A DNA stretch of 64,000 nucleotides, from positions 124,001-188,000 of the forward strand of contig NZ_NKHL01000121.1 in the NCBI RefSeq assembly GCF_002934685.1, read 5' to 3'. The DNA is from Pseudomonas bohemica. GTDB taxonomy: Bacteria; Pseudomonadota; Gammaproteobacteria; Pseudomonadales; Pseudomonadaceae. Positions within the stretch are counted from its first letter, which is position 1. The number at the start of each line of letters is the position of its first letter. The notes beneath the pieces were generated by a model. The model saw nothing but the letters and a program-made list of their open reading frames with translations. It did not search any database and was not told the DNA's origin. Positions 44,438 through 52,645 of the stretch are shown piece by piece. Both the position numbers and the translations under genes were made by a program.

Positions 44438-45091
44438 TCAGGGGCGGATGTCCCTTTCCACTTGCGCCACATACCCGTCAAAGCGCGCTACCAGATCCAC
44501 CGTCCCGGGAAACCGCAGCCACTGCAGCTGCAACCCGTCCATCATCGCCAGCAGTTGATGGATCGTTGCATCCAGATCCACGTCCCCACGCACCTCCCCT
44601 TTTTCCACCAGCATTTCCAGTCGCTCACGCATTCGACGGTGAATCGCCGTGTAGCGGGTCTGAAACCATTCCCAGGCGGGATGGCTGTCTACCAAACTCT
44701 CGGCATTGAGAATACTGAACGCGCGAATGACCCCGGGTGCAGTTGCGTTCGAGCGGTTTATCTCCTGCAGCCCGTGCAGAAAGCTGCGAAGTGTCGGCTC
44801 GCTCTGCAACTGATCGACGATACGGTGGTTGACCTCGTCTCGCCGTGCGAGGACCCCCATCAGCAGTGCCACTTTGCTGGGGAAATGATGCAGCACGCCG
44901 GCCACCGATATGCCGACGATATCCGCGATGCGGGCAATGGACGCCCCGGTGTAGCCTTCGAGGGAAAACAGCTGAAGCGCTGCGTCCAGCAGTTCCTCCC
45001 GACGTTTTTCGCCTTTCGGCGCGCGACGGGTACGAGGCGCTGTAGTGGATGAATGACCTGTCATTGCGATGCTCGCGCCTGGCGCCTCCAT
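44438..45091 (-). CDS. TetR-family transcriptional regulator
   Basis: A 217-residue regulator. The N-terminal DNA-binding domain covers about residues 25-75 (REELLDAALQLFSLEGYTGAS, then IADIVGISVAGVLHHFPSKVALLMGV); the C-terminal ligand domain is of the common AcrR type. An alternative ATG at 45064 would remove nine residues and is equally possible; neither has a strong ribosome site. It is convergent with the GH3 gene and is the only regulator near it, so it may sense a sugar-related ligand and bind the palindrome upstream of that gene. Confidence 0.85.
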   Translation of the reverse strand: MEAPGASIAMTGHSSTTAPRTRRAPKGEKRREELLDAALQLFSLEGYTGASIARIADIVGISVAGVLHHFPSKVALLMGVLARRDEVNHRIVDQLQSEPTLRSFLHGLQEINRSNATAPGVIRAFSILNAESLVDSHPAWEWFQTRYTAIHRRMRERLEMLVEKGEVRGDVDLDATIHQLLAMMDGLQLQWLRFPGTVDLVARFDGYVAQVERDIRP

Positions 45092-45348
45092 GAAATACCA
45101 ATATCCGAGCGACAGTGAATCCTTCTGTGAGCCTCAAGCTCATCTGCTGCCGTGCGTGACAAGTCGAGCATGCTCTTGCGCCGGGTTGCAAGGGCGCATT
45201 TGAGGGTTTGGCCTCAGCTACCCACGGCAATCGCATGGAAAGGCCCGTGTTTGCGGGGGAGCGACGGCATTCATCCGCCACCCGAGCCACGCTTCGGACT
45301 CTTGGAGTACAATGCGCGCCACCGTGATTTCGCTCAAAAAGGTGCGTC

Positions 45349-46020
45349 ATGCAGCCCTTCGCTATTGCTCCGTCGATTCTGTCCGCCGATTTCGCCCGTC
45401 TGGGTCAGGAAGTCGACAATGTCCTGGCCGCCGGCGCCGACATCGTCCACTTCGACGTCATGGACAACCACTACGTCCCCAACCTGACCATCGGTCCGAT
45501 GGTCTGCGCGGCGTTGCGCAAGTACGGCATCACTGCGCCTATTGATGTACATCTGATGGTCAGCCCTGTGGATCGCATCATCGGCGACTTCATCGAAGCG
45601 GGTGCAACCTTCATCTCCTTCCACCCGGAAGCGACTCAGCACATCGACCGCTCCCTGCAACTGATCCGCGAAGGCGGCTGCAAATCCGGCCTGGTGTTCA
45701 ACCCGGCAACCCCGCTGAACCTGCTCGAATACGTCATGGACAAGGTCGACATGATCCTGCTCATGAGCGTCAACCCTGGCTTCGGCGGTCAAAAATTCAT
45801 CCCCGGCACCCTCAACAAACTGCGTGAAGCCCGCGCGCTGATCGATGCCAGCGGTCGCGATATCCGTCTGGAAATCGACGGTGGCGTCAACGTCCACAAC
45901 ATCCGCGAAATCGCCGCCGCTGGCGCCGATACGTTCGTGGCAGGTTCGGCTATCTTCAATGCGCCCGACTACCAAGAGGTCATTGAAAAAATGCGTGCAG
46001 AACTGGCGTTGGCTCGTTGA
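45349..46020 (+). CDS. rpe: Ribulose-phosphate 3-epimerase
   Basis: Rpe interconverts D-ribulose 5-phosphate and D-xylulose 5-phosphate in the pentose phosphate pathway. The 223-residue TIM barrel shows the expected sites: APSILSADFARL at the N-terminus, HFDVMDNHYVPNLTIG with metal ligands, DVHLMV, SVNPGFGGQKF and EIDGGVN. AAGGTG precedes the ATG. First gene of the rpe-gph-trpE group, whose promoter must lie in the 257-base gap after the TetR gene. Confidence 0.96.
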   Translation: MQPFAIAPSILSADFARLGQEVDNVLAAGADIVHFDVMDNHYVPNLTIGPMVCAALRKYGITAPIDVHLMVSPVDRIIGDFIEAGATFISFHPEATQHIDRSLQLIREGGCKSGLVFNPATPLNLLEYVMDKVDMILLMSVNPGFGGQKFIPGTLNKLREARALIDASGRDIRLEIDGGVNVHNIREIAAAGADTFVAGSAIFNAPDYQEVIEKMRAELALAR

Positions 46021-46838
46021 TGAGCGGCTTCGAACAGCTGTTCCCGGGTCGCCTGCCCAAACTGATCATGTTCGATCTGGATGGGACCTTGGTCGACTCG
46101 GTGCCGGATCTGGCCGCAGCTGTGGATAAAACACTGGTTCAGCTCGGGCGCGAACCCGCCGGTATCGACGCGGTGCGCGATTGGGTCGGCAACGGCGTGC
46201 GTGTCCTGGTGCGTCGCGCACTGGCCAACAATCTCGATCACAGCTCGGTCGATGAAGCGTCCACCGAGGCTGCGCTGGCGATCTTCATGGAAGCCTACAG
46301 CGAGAGCCACGCGCTGACCGTGGTGTATCCCGGCGTGCGTGAAACCCTCAAATGGCTGCAGAAGAAGGGCGTGGAAATGGCCCTGATCACCAACAAGCCG
46401 GAGCGCTTCGTGGCCCCGCTGCTCGATGAGATGAAGCTGGGGCGTTTCTTCCGCTGGATCGTCGGTGGCGATACCTTGCCACAGCAGAAACCCGACCCAG
46501 CCGCGCTGTTCTTCGTGATGAAAATGGCCGGTGCCCCCGGCTCGCAATCGCTATTTGTGGGCGACTCGCGCAATGACGTGCTGGCTGCCAAGGCGGCCGG
46601 TGTTGCCTGCGTGGCACTGAGCTATGGCTATAACCACGGCCGGCCGATCGCCGAGGAGTCCCCGGCGTTGGTGATCGACGATTTGCGCAAATTGATTCCC
46701 GGTTGCTTAGATCTTGGGGCTGAGATAACGTTGCCCGACGTTCAACCCCCCTCCTTTAGAGAATCCATCGTGGTGGTCACTCGCAAACTCTGGATGAAAG
46801 TCATCAAGGCCCTGGCCCGTTGGCGTTGGCGCACCTGA
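46020..46838 (+). CDS. gph: Phosphoglycolate phosphatase
   Basis: Gph removes phosphate from 2-phosphoglycolate formed during DNA end repair. The 272-residue HAD protein has the nucleophile motif FDLDGTLVDS (Asp19, Asp21), LITNKPERF and VGDSRNDV. The ATG overlaps the rpe stop (TGATG). The C-terminal part beyond about residue 225 is an extension; its last 14 codons read MKVIKALARWRWRT, which also works as a tryptophan leader peptide for trpE downstream. Confidence 0.94.
   Translation: MSGFEQLFPGRLPKLIMFDLDGTLVDSVPDLAAAVDKTLVQLGREPAGIDAVRDWVGNGVRVLVRRALANNLDHSSVDEASTEAALAIFMEAYSESHALTVVYPGVRETLKWLQKKGVEMALITNKPERFVAPLLDEMKLGRFFRWIVGGDTLPQQKPDPAALFFVMKMAGAPGSQSLFVGDSRNDVLAAKAAGVACVALSYGYNHGRPIAEESPALVIDDLRKLIPGCLDLGAEITLPDVQPPSFRESIVVVTRKLWMKVIKALARWRWRT
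46794..46838 (+). CDS. Putative trp leader peptide for trpE (nested in gph)
   Basis: ATG at 46794 in the gph frame encodes 14 residues ending RWRWRT, with two Trp codons separated by Arg, 70 bases before trpE. A near-copy of this DNA lies before trpG. Attenuation of trpE and trpGDC has been reported in P. putida, which supports the reading. Whether ribosomes start here or simply finish gph, stalling at the Trp codons would have the same effect. Confidence 0.6.
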   Translation: MKVIKALARWRWRT

Positions 46839-46848
46839 CTTGAATCTG

Positions 46849-46862
46849 GCCGGACGTCCGGC
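46849..46862 (+). promoter_or_regulatory. Attenuator-type hairpin before trpE
   Basis: GCCGG-ACGT-CCGGC is a perfect palindrome 10 bases after the leader stop, followed by GCGTTTGC. It is in the right place for a transcription attenuator stem controlled by ribosome position on the Trp codons. The T-run is short (TTT), so termination could be inefficient or rely on extra pairing. Confidence 0.55.
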
Positions 46863-46908
46863 GCGTTTGCACACCTGACCGTTTTACCCTCAGACCACGA
46901 GGCTGATC

Positions 46909-48390
46909 ATGACCCGCGAAGAATTCCTGCGCTTGGCCGCTGAAGGCTACAACCGCATTCCGCTTGCCTACGAAACGCTGGCCGACTTCGACACGCCGCT
47001 GTCGATCTATTTGAAGCTTGCCGATGAGCCGAACTCCTACCTGCTGGAGTCGGTGCAGGGCGGGGAGAAGTGGGGGCGCTACTCGATCATTGGCCTGCCG
47101 TGCCGCACCGTGATGCGCGTGCATGAGCACAAGATCAGCGTGACCCACGACGGCGTCGAAGTCGAAAGCCTGGAGGCCGAAGATCCGCTGGCCTTCGTCG
47201 AAACCTTCAAGGCCCGCTACAACGTACCGACCATCCCGGGCCTGCCGCGCTTCAACGGTGGCCTGGTCGGTTACTTCGGCTACGATTGCGTGCGCTACGT
47301 GGAACCGCGTCTTGGCAAATGTCCAAATCCCGATCCCCTGGGCGTGCCGGACATTCTGCTGATGGTCTCCGATGCGGTCGTCGTGTTCGACAACCTGGCG
47401 GGTAAGATGCACGCCATCGTATTGGTCGATCCCACGCAGGCAGAGGCCTACGAAAGTGGACTGGCACGTCTTGAAGTTCTGATGGAAAGGCTGCGTCAGC
47501 CGATCACTCCACGTCGTGGTCTGGATCTGACACGCCCGCAAGCCGCCGACCCGATCTTCCGCTCGAGCTTCACCCAAGCCGACTACGAAAAAGCCGTCGA
47601 CACCATCAAGGAGTACATCCTGGCGGGCGACTGCATGCAGGTCGTGCCATCGCAGCGTATGTCCATCGACTTCAAAGCCGCACCCATCGATCTGTATCGC
47701 GCGCTGCGCTGCTTCAACCCGACGCCATACATGTACTTCTTCAACTTCGGCGACTTCCACGTCGTCGGCAGTTCGCCGGAAGTGCTGGTGCGGGTCGAAG
47801 ACAACCTGATTACCGTGCGCCCGATTGCCGGTACTCGCCCTCGTGGCGCGACTGAAGAAGCGGATCACGCGTTGGAAGTTGACCTGCTGTCCGATGACAA
47901 GGAAATCGCCGAGCACTTGATGCTCATCGATCTGGGGCGCAATGACACCGGTCGTGTCTCGGAAATCGGTTCGGTGAAGCTGACCGAGAAGATGGTGATC
48001 GAGCGCTACTCCAATGTGATGCACATCGTCTCCAATGTCACCGGCCATTTGAAAAGCGGGCTGACGGCGATGGACGCGCTGCGGGCGATCCTGCCGGCGG
48101 GCACCTTGTCTGGCGCACCGAAGATTCGCGCAATGGAGATCATCGACGAACTCGAGCCGGTCAAGCGCGGCGTGTACGGCGGCGCGGTGGGTTATCTGGC
48201 GTGGAACGGCAACATGGACACCGCGATTGCCATCCGCACCGCGGTGATCAAGAACGGCGAGCTGCACGTCCAGGCGGGCGGCGGTATCGTGGCCGATTCG
48301 GTGCCAGCGCTGGAGTGGGAAGAAACCCTGAACAAACGCCGTGCCATGTTCCGCGCGGTGGCGTTGGCGGAGCAGACGCCAGAGACGTGA
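46909..48390 (+). CDS. trpE: Anthranilate synthase component I
   Basis: TrpE converts chorismate and ammonia from TrpG's glutamine to anthranilate. The 493-residue protein has the N-terminal tryptophan feedback motif LLESVQGGEKWGRYS and the catalytic core with HVVGSSPEVLVR, PIAGTRPRGATEEAD and GTLSGAPKIRAME. It starts 70 bases after gph. It is not adjacent to trpG: an esterase gene on the other strand separates them, as in other Pseudomonas, where this gap is an insertion hot spot. Confidence 0.96.
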   Translation: MTREEFLRLAAEGYNRIPLAYETLADFDTPLSIYLKLADEPNSYLLESVQGGEKWGRYSIIGLPCRTVMRVHEHKISVTHDGVEVESLEAEDPLAFVETFKARYNVPTIPGLPRFNGGLVGYFGYDCVRYVEPRLGKCPNPDPLGVPDILLMVSDAVVVFDNLAGKMHAIVLVDPTQAEAYESGLARLEVLMERLRQPITPRRGLDLTRPQAADPIFRSSFTQADYEKAVDTIKEYILAGDCMQVVPSQRMSIDFKAAPIDLYRALRCFNPTPYMYFFNFGDFHVVGSSPEVLVRVEDNLITVRPIAGTRPRGATEEADHALEVDLLSDDKEIAEHLMLIDLGRNDTGRVSEIGSVKLTEKMVIERYSNVMHIVSNVTGHLKSGLTAMDALRAILPAGTLSGAPKIRAMEIIDELEPVKRGVYGGAVGYLAWNGNMDTAIAIRTAVIKNGELHVQAGGGIVADSVPALEWEETLNKRRAMFRAVALAEQTPET

Positions 48391-48416
48391 TGGGAAAAAT
48401 CCGCTGAACGTTACAC

Positions 48417-48508
48417 CTGTGGGAAGCTTGCTCACGAAAGCGCGTGTTCAGGCGCTACATCTGCTGTGGATGTACTGGCCTTTTCGTGAGCAAGCTCACT
48501 CCCACAGA
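48417..48508. repeat. REP doublet between trpE and the esterase gene
   Basis: CTGTGGGAAGCTTGCTCACG (48417 on) faces CGTGAGCAAGCTCACTCCCA CAG (ending 48508), the same doublet as near 0.7 and 55.6 kb. It lies between convergent genes. Confidence 0.75.
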
Positions 48509-48566
48509 TTAATCCTGGCCTGCCGCTGGATTTCAGCGGCAGGCCATTTCATCGCAAGAATTTGCG

Positions 48567-50507
48567 TTAAAAATCCAGACTGACCGCCAAATTCACCCCT
48601 TGCTGTGTCACGTCATCATTCTTGCGCCAGTTGTAACCGGCTTGCAGCGTCAGGTCAAGCGCAAGCTTCTGACTCACGCCAACACTTGCCCGATTCAAAC
48701 TGCGTTGCGGCTCATAACCCTGCAGATTGAAATCCACCCCCGGCACGCTGTTCAGGGCAATGGTCACGTCCTGCTGGTCGGTCTCGAACTCCCGCTCATG
48801 CGCCACTTCACCAAACAGTTGCGTCTGAGGCGTGATCTCGAATTTGCCCTGCAAACCTGCGCCCAGTCGTTTCGACTTGCGGGTCTGGTCGTCATAGGTC
48901 AGCGCGGTGGCGCGAGTGCTGTTTTCTGAATAGCCATCGACTTCTACGCGAGAATAGTCGGCGCTGAAAAAAGGCGAGAGGTGCCAGCGGCTGCTCGGTT
49001 GGGCGAGATCGAAACCCAGCCGACCGCTGAGTGCCCACAGATTGCCGTCGGTGTCTCCTTTCTCTGCGCCTTCGCTGATGCCCAGAGCGAATTTGCGCTT
49101 GAGGTTGTCGTAATCGAGTTTTCCACCCGATGCAGCCAGATCGGCCCACCAGTGAGTCGCCTGAAACTGCACGAAAGCAGTGGCGATATAGCTGTTGAGT
49201 TTGTAGTCCGAATCTCTCGGCCCAGCTTCCAGCGTCTGCCGATAAGCCCCGGCGACCAGACCTGCACGCCAGTCGTCGGCAAACCGGTAGCTGCCGCCGA
49301 CCGTCAGGTTATAGCCATGACCGTTGCCGCTGGCGGAATTGCCTTGCGTATCGAAATCCATTTTCTGACCGCCGCCAGCGATGATTGCGCGCCAGTCTCC
49401 GGCGTTTTGCCAGTTGCCCCAATCGGCCAGCCACTGACGGCGCAATTCATCTTGTTGCGCACGCAGGGTGCCGTTGGCCATTTCCGGGAGCAGGGTGATT
49501 TCCCAGGGCGCGGAGAGAATCGAATAGCCGTAGTCGGCGATCAGGCGCTGACCGGCGACGGTGGGGTGTACACCATCGTTGAACAGCAACTTGGTCGGGT
49601 CGGGCGTGCTGCCGCTGATCCCATAGACACTATTGGCTCTGCAACTGTTACCGCTGAAGCAAGTACCTACCAGATTCTGGTCGGCAGCCAGACCGAAGCG
49701 GGCCGGATCATCGAGAACCTCGCGAACCAGGCCAGGCACGTTAAGCGGTATGACCTCGGCATTTATCTGCCCCAGCCGATCGACCAGTTGCTGGTTGAAA
49801 ACGCCACTGAGCAACGTGGATGGGGTTTGTAGAGGAGTACCGAAGACTGCGGGCGTCTGGCCTATATCGGGGAGCAGCCAGACCATGATGTAACGCGCTC
49901 CGGCCTGCGACAGCGCCTGCGCGCCGTCGGCGAGGTTATTGGCGGCACTCACCGCTTGTTCCACGCTCAATACCCGGCCCTGCAGGAAGTCGTTGCCTCC
50001 CCCGGTCAGGTAGTACAGCGCGTTCGGGTCGGCGCGGAAGTTGTTTTCCACAAGATAGCCCGGCCGTGTACGGAAGACTGTCGTCACCCCGGTTGAAGTA
50101 TCCGTATTGGCTACTTGCGATTGTGTGGTGATAGCCGCGAGGATCTGATCCGTCCGATCCCCGCCCACCGCCCAGTTGTTGCCATCGGCCAGGCCCTGCG
50201 CAGCGCGCACCGGTGAAGTCGAGGCCTGCAGGTCGCCGGGAGCGACGCCGAGCATGCCTGCGAGTAAAGTTGATGAGTTCAAACCATAGACTTCGCCGCT
50301 GCCGTTCAGATAGGTCGGGCCGGTGCGGTTGGTGAAGCGCAGCGTTGCACCGGCAGGTCCTCCTGTGTCGGGAAACTGACCCGCGTCGGCGAGGCTGTCA
50401 CCGAAAACGATCATGGTCGAGTAAGGAGAGGACGCCGCTACAGCTGAGGAGCAGGCAAGTGACAGCAGGCAGGCAGCGAATGGCCTACGCAGAATGGCTT
50501 TAAGCAT
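48567..50507 (-). CDS. estA: GDSL autotransporter esterase (EstA/EstP type)
   Basis: A 646-residue type V autotransporter. Signal peptide to about residue 25, then a GDSL lipase passenger with MIVFGDSLADAGQF (catalytic Ser38), the GGND block and DGVHPT (catalytic Asp/His), and a C-terminal autotransporter barrel (about 385-646) ending in Phe. P. aeruginosa EstA of this type stays on the cell surface and affects rhamnolipid production and motility. The ATG at 50507 is chosen because the signal peptide starts there; an in-frame start at 50585 adds 26 non-hydrophobic residues. Confidence 0.9.
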   Translation of the reverse strand: MLKAILRRPFAACLLSLACSSAVAASSPYSTMIVFGDSLADAGQFPDTGGPAGATLRFTNRTGPTYLNGSGEVYGLNSSTLLAGMLGVAPGDLQASTSPVRAAQGLADGNNWAVGGDRTDQILAAITTQSQVANTDTSTGVTTVFRTRPGYLVENNFRADPNALYYLTGGGNDFLQGRVLSVEQAVSAANNLADGAQALSQAGARYIMVWLLPDIGQTPAVFGTPLQTPSTLLSGVFNQQLVDRLGQINAEVIPLNVPGLVREVLDDPARFGLAADQNLVGTCFSGNSCRANSVYGISGSTPDPTKLLFNDGVHPTVAGQRLIADYGYSILSAPWEITLLPEMANGTLRAQQDELRRQWLADWGNWQNAGDWRAIIAGGGQKMDFDTQGNSASGNGHGYNLTVGGSYRFADDWRAGLVAGAYRQTLEAGPRDSDYKLNSYIATAFVQFQATHWWADLAASGGKLDYDNLKRKFALGISEGAEKGDTDGNLWALSGRLGFDLAQPSSRWHLSPFFSADYSRVEVDGYSENSTRATALTYDDQTRKSKRLGAGLQGKFEITPQTQLFGEVAHEREFETDQQDVTIALNSVPGVDFNLQGYEPQRSLNRASVGVSQKLALDLTLQAGYNWRKNDDVTQQGVNLAVSLDF

Positions 50508-50729
50508 TTGAGAGATCCCTTCTTGTTTTGTATTGCCGTAGCAGAAGGTAGCAGCCTGGATACAAGTCGCCATGTCTCGCGTCACTTGGATACATCATTC
50601 TGTACTGGCCTTGCGGGGTAGATCTGCACCTTGTAACCCACCAATTGCCGCCAAATGACGTTCGAGCACTGCCAGCCGGCCACTACGATATTGCGCCACA
50701 TGCGGCGGTACGCTACTGTGCGGCAACGT

Positions 50730-50816
50730 ATGAACGAGACCTTTCCTGTGTCGATTGTCAGCAGCTTCTTGATGCGCGTTATCAAGGCTCACGCCCGTTG
50801 GCGTTGGCGCGCCTGA
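50730..50816 (+). CDS. Putative trp leader peptide for trpGDC
   Basis: A 28-codon frame ends HARWRWRA then TGA, with Trp24 and Trp26. A shorter start at 50772 gives 14 residues, MRVIKAHARWRWRA, the same size and pattern as the gph tail before trpE. Ribosome sites are weak for both starts. A GC-rich hairpin begins 11 bases after the stop. The Trp-rich end, position and twin copy make an attenuation leader the best reading. Confidence 0.7.
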   Translation: MNETFPVSIVSSFLMRVIKAHARWRWRA

Positions 50817-50827
50817 CTATTTCCCTG

Positions 50828-50840
50828 CCGGCCATGCCGG
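50828..50840 (+). promoter_or_regulatory. Attenuator-type hairpin in the trpG leader
   Basis: CCGGC-CAT-GCCGG starts 11 bases after the leader-peptide stop, the same spacing as the hairpin before trpE. No strong T-run follows directly, so the real terminator may be formed with downstream sequence. Confidence 0.5.
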
Positions 50841-50977
50841 ACCTGTATTGATATGCCCTCTCAAGCCTCGGTTTAGCGCCGTCTCGCCGGACTCCCTCCT
50901 GCGATCAATTCGCGCAACCGTGAGCATTAAAACCGAAGGCCACCTTAGAAGCGTTAATTCAAAAGGTTAAGCACAAA

Positions 50978-51577
50978 ATGCTGCTGATGATCGATAACTA
51001 CGACTCCTTTACCTATAACGTCGTGCAGTACCTGGGCGAACTGGGCGCCGACGTTAAGGTGATCCGCAACGACGAAATGACCGTCGCCGAGATCGAGGCC
51101 CTGAACCCTGAGCGCATCGTGGTTTCCCCTGGCCCATGCACGCCGAACGAAGCCGGCGTGTCCCTCGACGTGATCAAGCACTTCGCTGGCAAGTTGCCGG
51201 TGCTCGGTGTCTGCCTGGGCCATCAGTCCATCGGCCAGGCGTTCGGTGGCGATGTGGTGCGCGCCCGCCAAGTGATGCACGGCAAAACCAGCGACCTGAT
51301 CCATGAAGATAAAGGCGTGTTCGAGGGGCTGAAGCATCCGTTGACCGTTACCCGCTATCACTCGCTGGTGGTCAAGCGTGAAACGCTGCCCGAATGTCTG
51401 GAAGTGACCGCGTGGACCCAGCTTGAAGACGGCTCGGTCGATGAAATCATGGGTTTGCGTCACAAGACGTTGAACGTCGAGGGCGTGCAATTTCATCCCG
51501 AGTCGATTCTCTCCGAGCAGGGCCACGAGCTGTTCGCCAACTTCCTCAAGCAGACCGGCGGCACTCGTCAGGGTTAA
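50978..51577 (+). CDS. trpG: Anthranilate synthase component II (glutamine amidotransferase)
   Basis: TrpG supplies ammonia to TrpE; in Pseudomonas it may also serve 4-aminobenzoate synthesis. The 199-residue class I amidotransferase has the oxyanion segment SPGPCTPNEAG, the nucleophile Cys79 in VCLGHQSIG, and the His/Glu of FHPESIL near residue 172. First gene of trpGDC. Confidence 0.96.
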   Translation: MLLMIDNYDSFTYNVVQYLGELGADVKVIRNDEMTVAEIEALNPERIVVSPGPCTPNEAGVSLDVIKHFAGKLPVLGVCLGHQSIGQAFGGDVVRARQVMHGKTSDLIHEDKGVFEGLKHPLTVTRYHSLVVKRETLPECLEVTAWTQLEDGSVDEIMGLRHKTLNVEGVQFHPESILSEQGHELFANFLKQTGGTRQG

Positions 51578-51589
51578 GGGCACTTCTAT

Positions 51590-52645
51590 ATGGCAATGGA
51601 TATCAAGACGGCGCTGGGCCGGGTTGTGAACCAACTGGACCTGAGCACCGACGAAATGCGCGACGTCATGCGCGAAATCATGACCGGTCAATGCACCCAG
51701 GCGCAGATCGGCGCGTTCCTGATGGGCATGCGCATGAAAAGCGAGACGATCGACGAAATCGTCGGCGCGGTGTCGGTCATGCGTGAGCTGGCCGATCAGG
51801 TCGAGCTCAAGACCCTGGATAAGGTAGTCGACATCGTCGGTACTGGCGGTGACGGTGCGAATATCTTCAACGTCTCCACCGCCGCCTCGTTGGTCATTGC
51901 CGCGGCGGGCTGCACGGTGGCCAAGCACGGCAACCGCGCGGTCTCGGGCAAAAGCGGCAGTGCCGATCTGCTGGAAGCAGCGGGTGTGTATCTGAACCTC
52001 ACGCCGGTACAGGTGGCGCGCTGCATCGACAGCGTGGGCATCGGCTTCATGTTCGCCCAGACCCATCATCAAGCGATGAAACACGCGGCAGGCCCGCGCA
52101 AGGATCTGGGCCTGCGGACCCTGTTTAACATGCTCGGCCCATTGACCAACCCGGCAGGCGTCAAGCATCAGGTGGTCGGCGTGTTCAATCAGGCTTTGTG
52201 CCGTCCACTGGCGCAGGTTCTGCTGCGCCTGGGCAGCAAGCATGTGCTGGTGGTTCACTCCCAGGACGGTCTGGACGAGTTCAGTCTGGCCGCGCCGACC
52301 TTCGTCGCTGAACTGAAAAACGGCGAAGTTACCGAATACTGGGTCCAGCCGGAAGACTTGGGCATGAAGAGCCAGAGCCTGTTCGGTCTGGTAGTCGATA
52401 GTCCACAACAGTCGCTCGAATTGATTCGCGACGCCCTGGGCCGACGCAAGACCGAAAACGGTCAGAAAGCTGCGGAAATGATTGTGCTCAACGCCGGTGC
52501 TGCGCTTTATGCTGCAGACCATGCTTCTTCGCTGAAAGAAGGCGTGGAGTTGGCCCACGATGCGCTGCACACTGGCCTTGCTCGCGAGAAGCTGGAAGAG
52601 TTGGGCGCCTTTACTGCGGTATTCAGACAGGAGAATGAAGGATGA
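51590..52645 (+). CDS. trpD: Anthranilate phosphoribosyltransferase
   Basis: TrpD joins anthranilate to PRPP. The 351-residue protein has the PRPP-binding GTGGDGANIFNVSTAAS (near residue 86) and KHGNRAVSGKSGSAD. The first ATG (51590) has AAGGG at good spacing; an ATG two codons later, the start used by some homologues, is also possible. It lies 12 bases after trpG and overlaps trpC by 4. Confidence 0.96.
   Translation: MAMDIKTALGRVVNQLDLSTDEMRDVMREIMTGQCTQAQIGAFLMGMRMKSETIDEIVGAVSVMRELADQVELKTLDKVVDIVGTGGDGANIFNVSTAASLVIAAAGCTVAKHGNRAVSGKSGSADLLEAAGVYLNLTPVQVARCIDSVGIGFMFAQTHHQAMKHAAGPRKDLGLRTLFNMLGPLTNPAGVKHQVVGVFNQALCRPLAQVLLRLGSKHVLVVHSQDGLDEFSLAAPTFVAELKNGEVTEYWVQPEDLGMKSQSLFGLVVDSPQQSLELIRDALGRRKTENGQKAAEMIVLNAGAALYAADHASSLKEGVELAHDALHTGLAREKLEELGAFTAVFRQENEG

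Larger units (their letters stand above)
50508..50977 (+). promoter_or_regulatory. trpGDC leader region
   Basis: This 470-base gap, divergent between the esterase gene and trpG, contains the leader peptide at 50730-50816, the hairpin CCGGC-CAT-GCCGG at 50828-50840, and a longer-range pairing (CCTCGGTTT near 50868 with AAACCGAAGG near 50932). No clear -35/-10 was assigned upstream of the leader. Confidence 0.55.

Noticed and set aside
50645..50851. 68-codon frame overlapping the trpG leader
   Set aside because: It lies in another frame from the Trp-codon leader and has no ribosome site or recognisable features.
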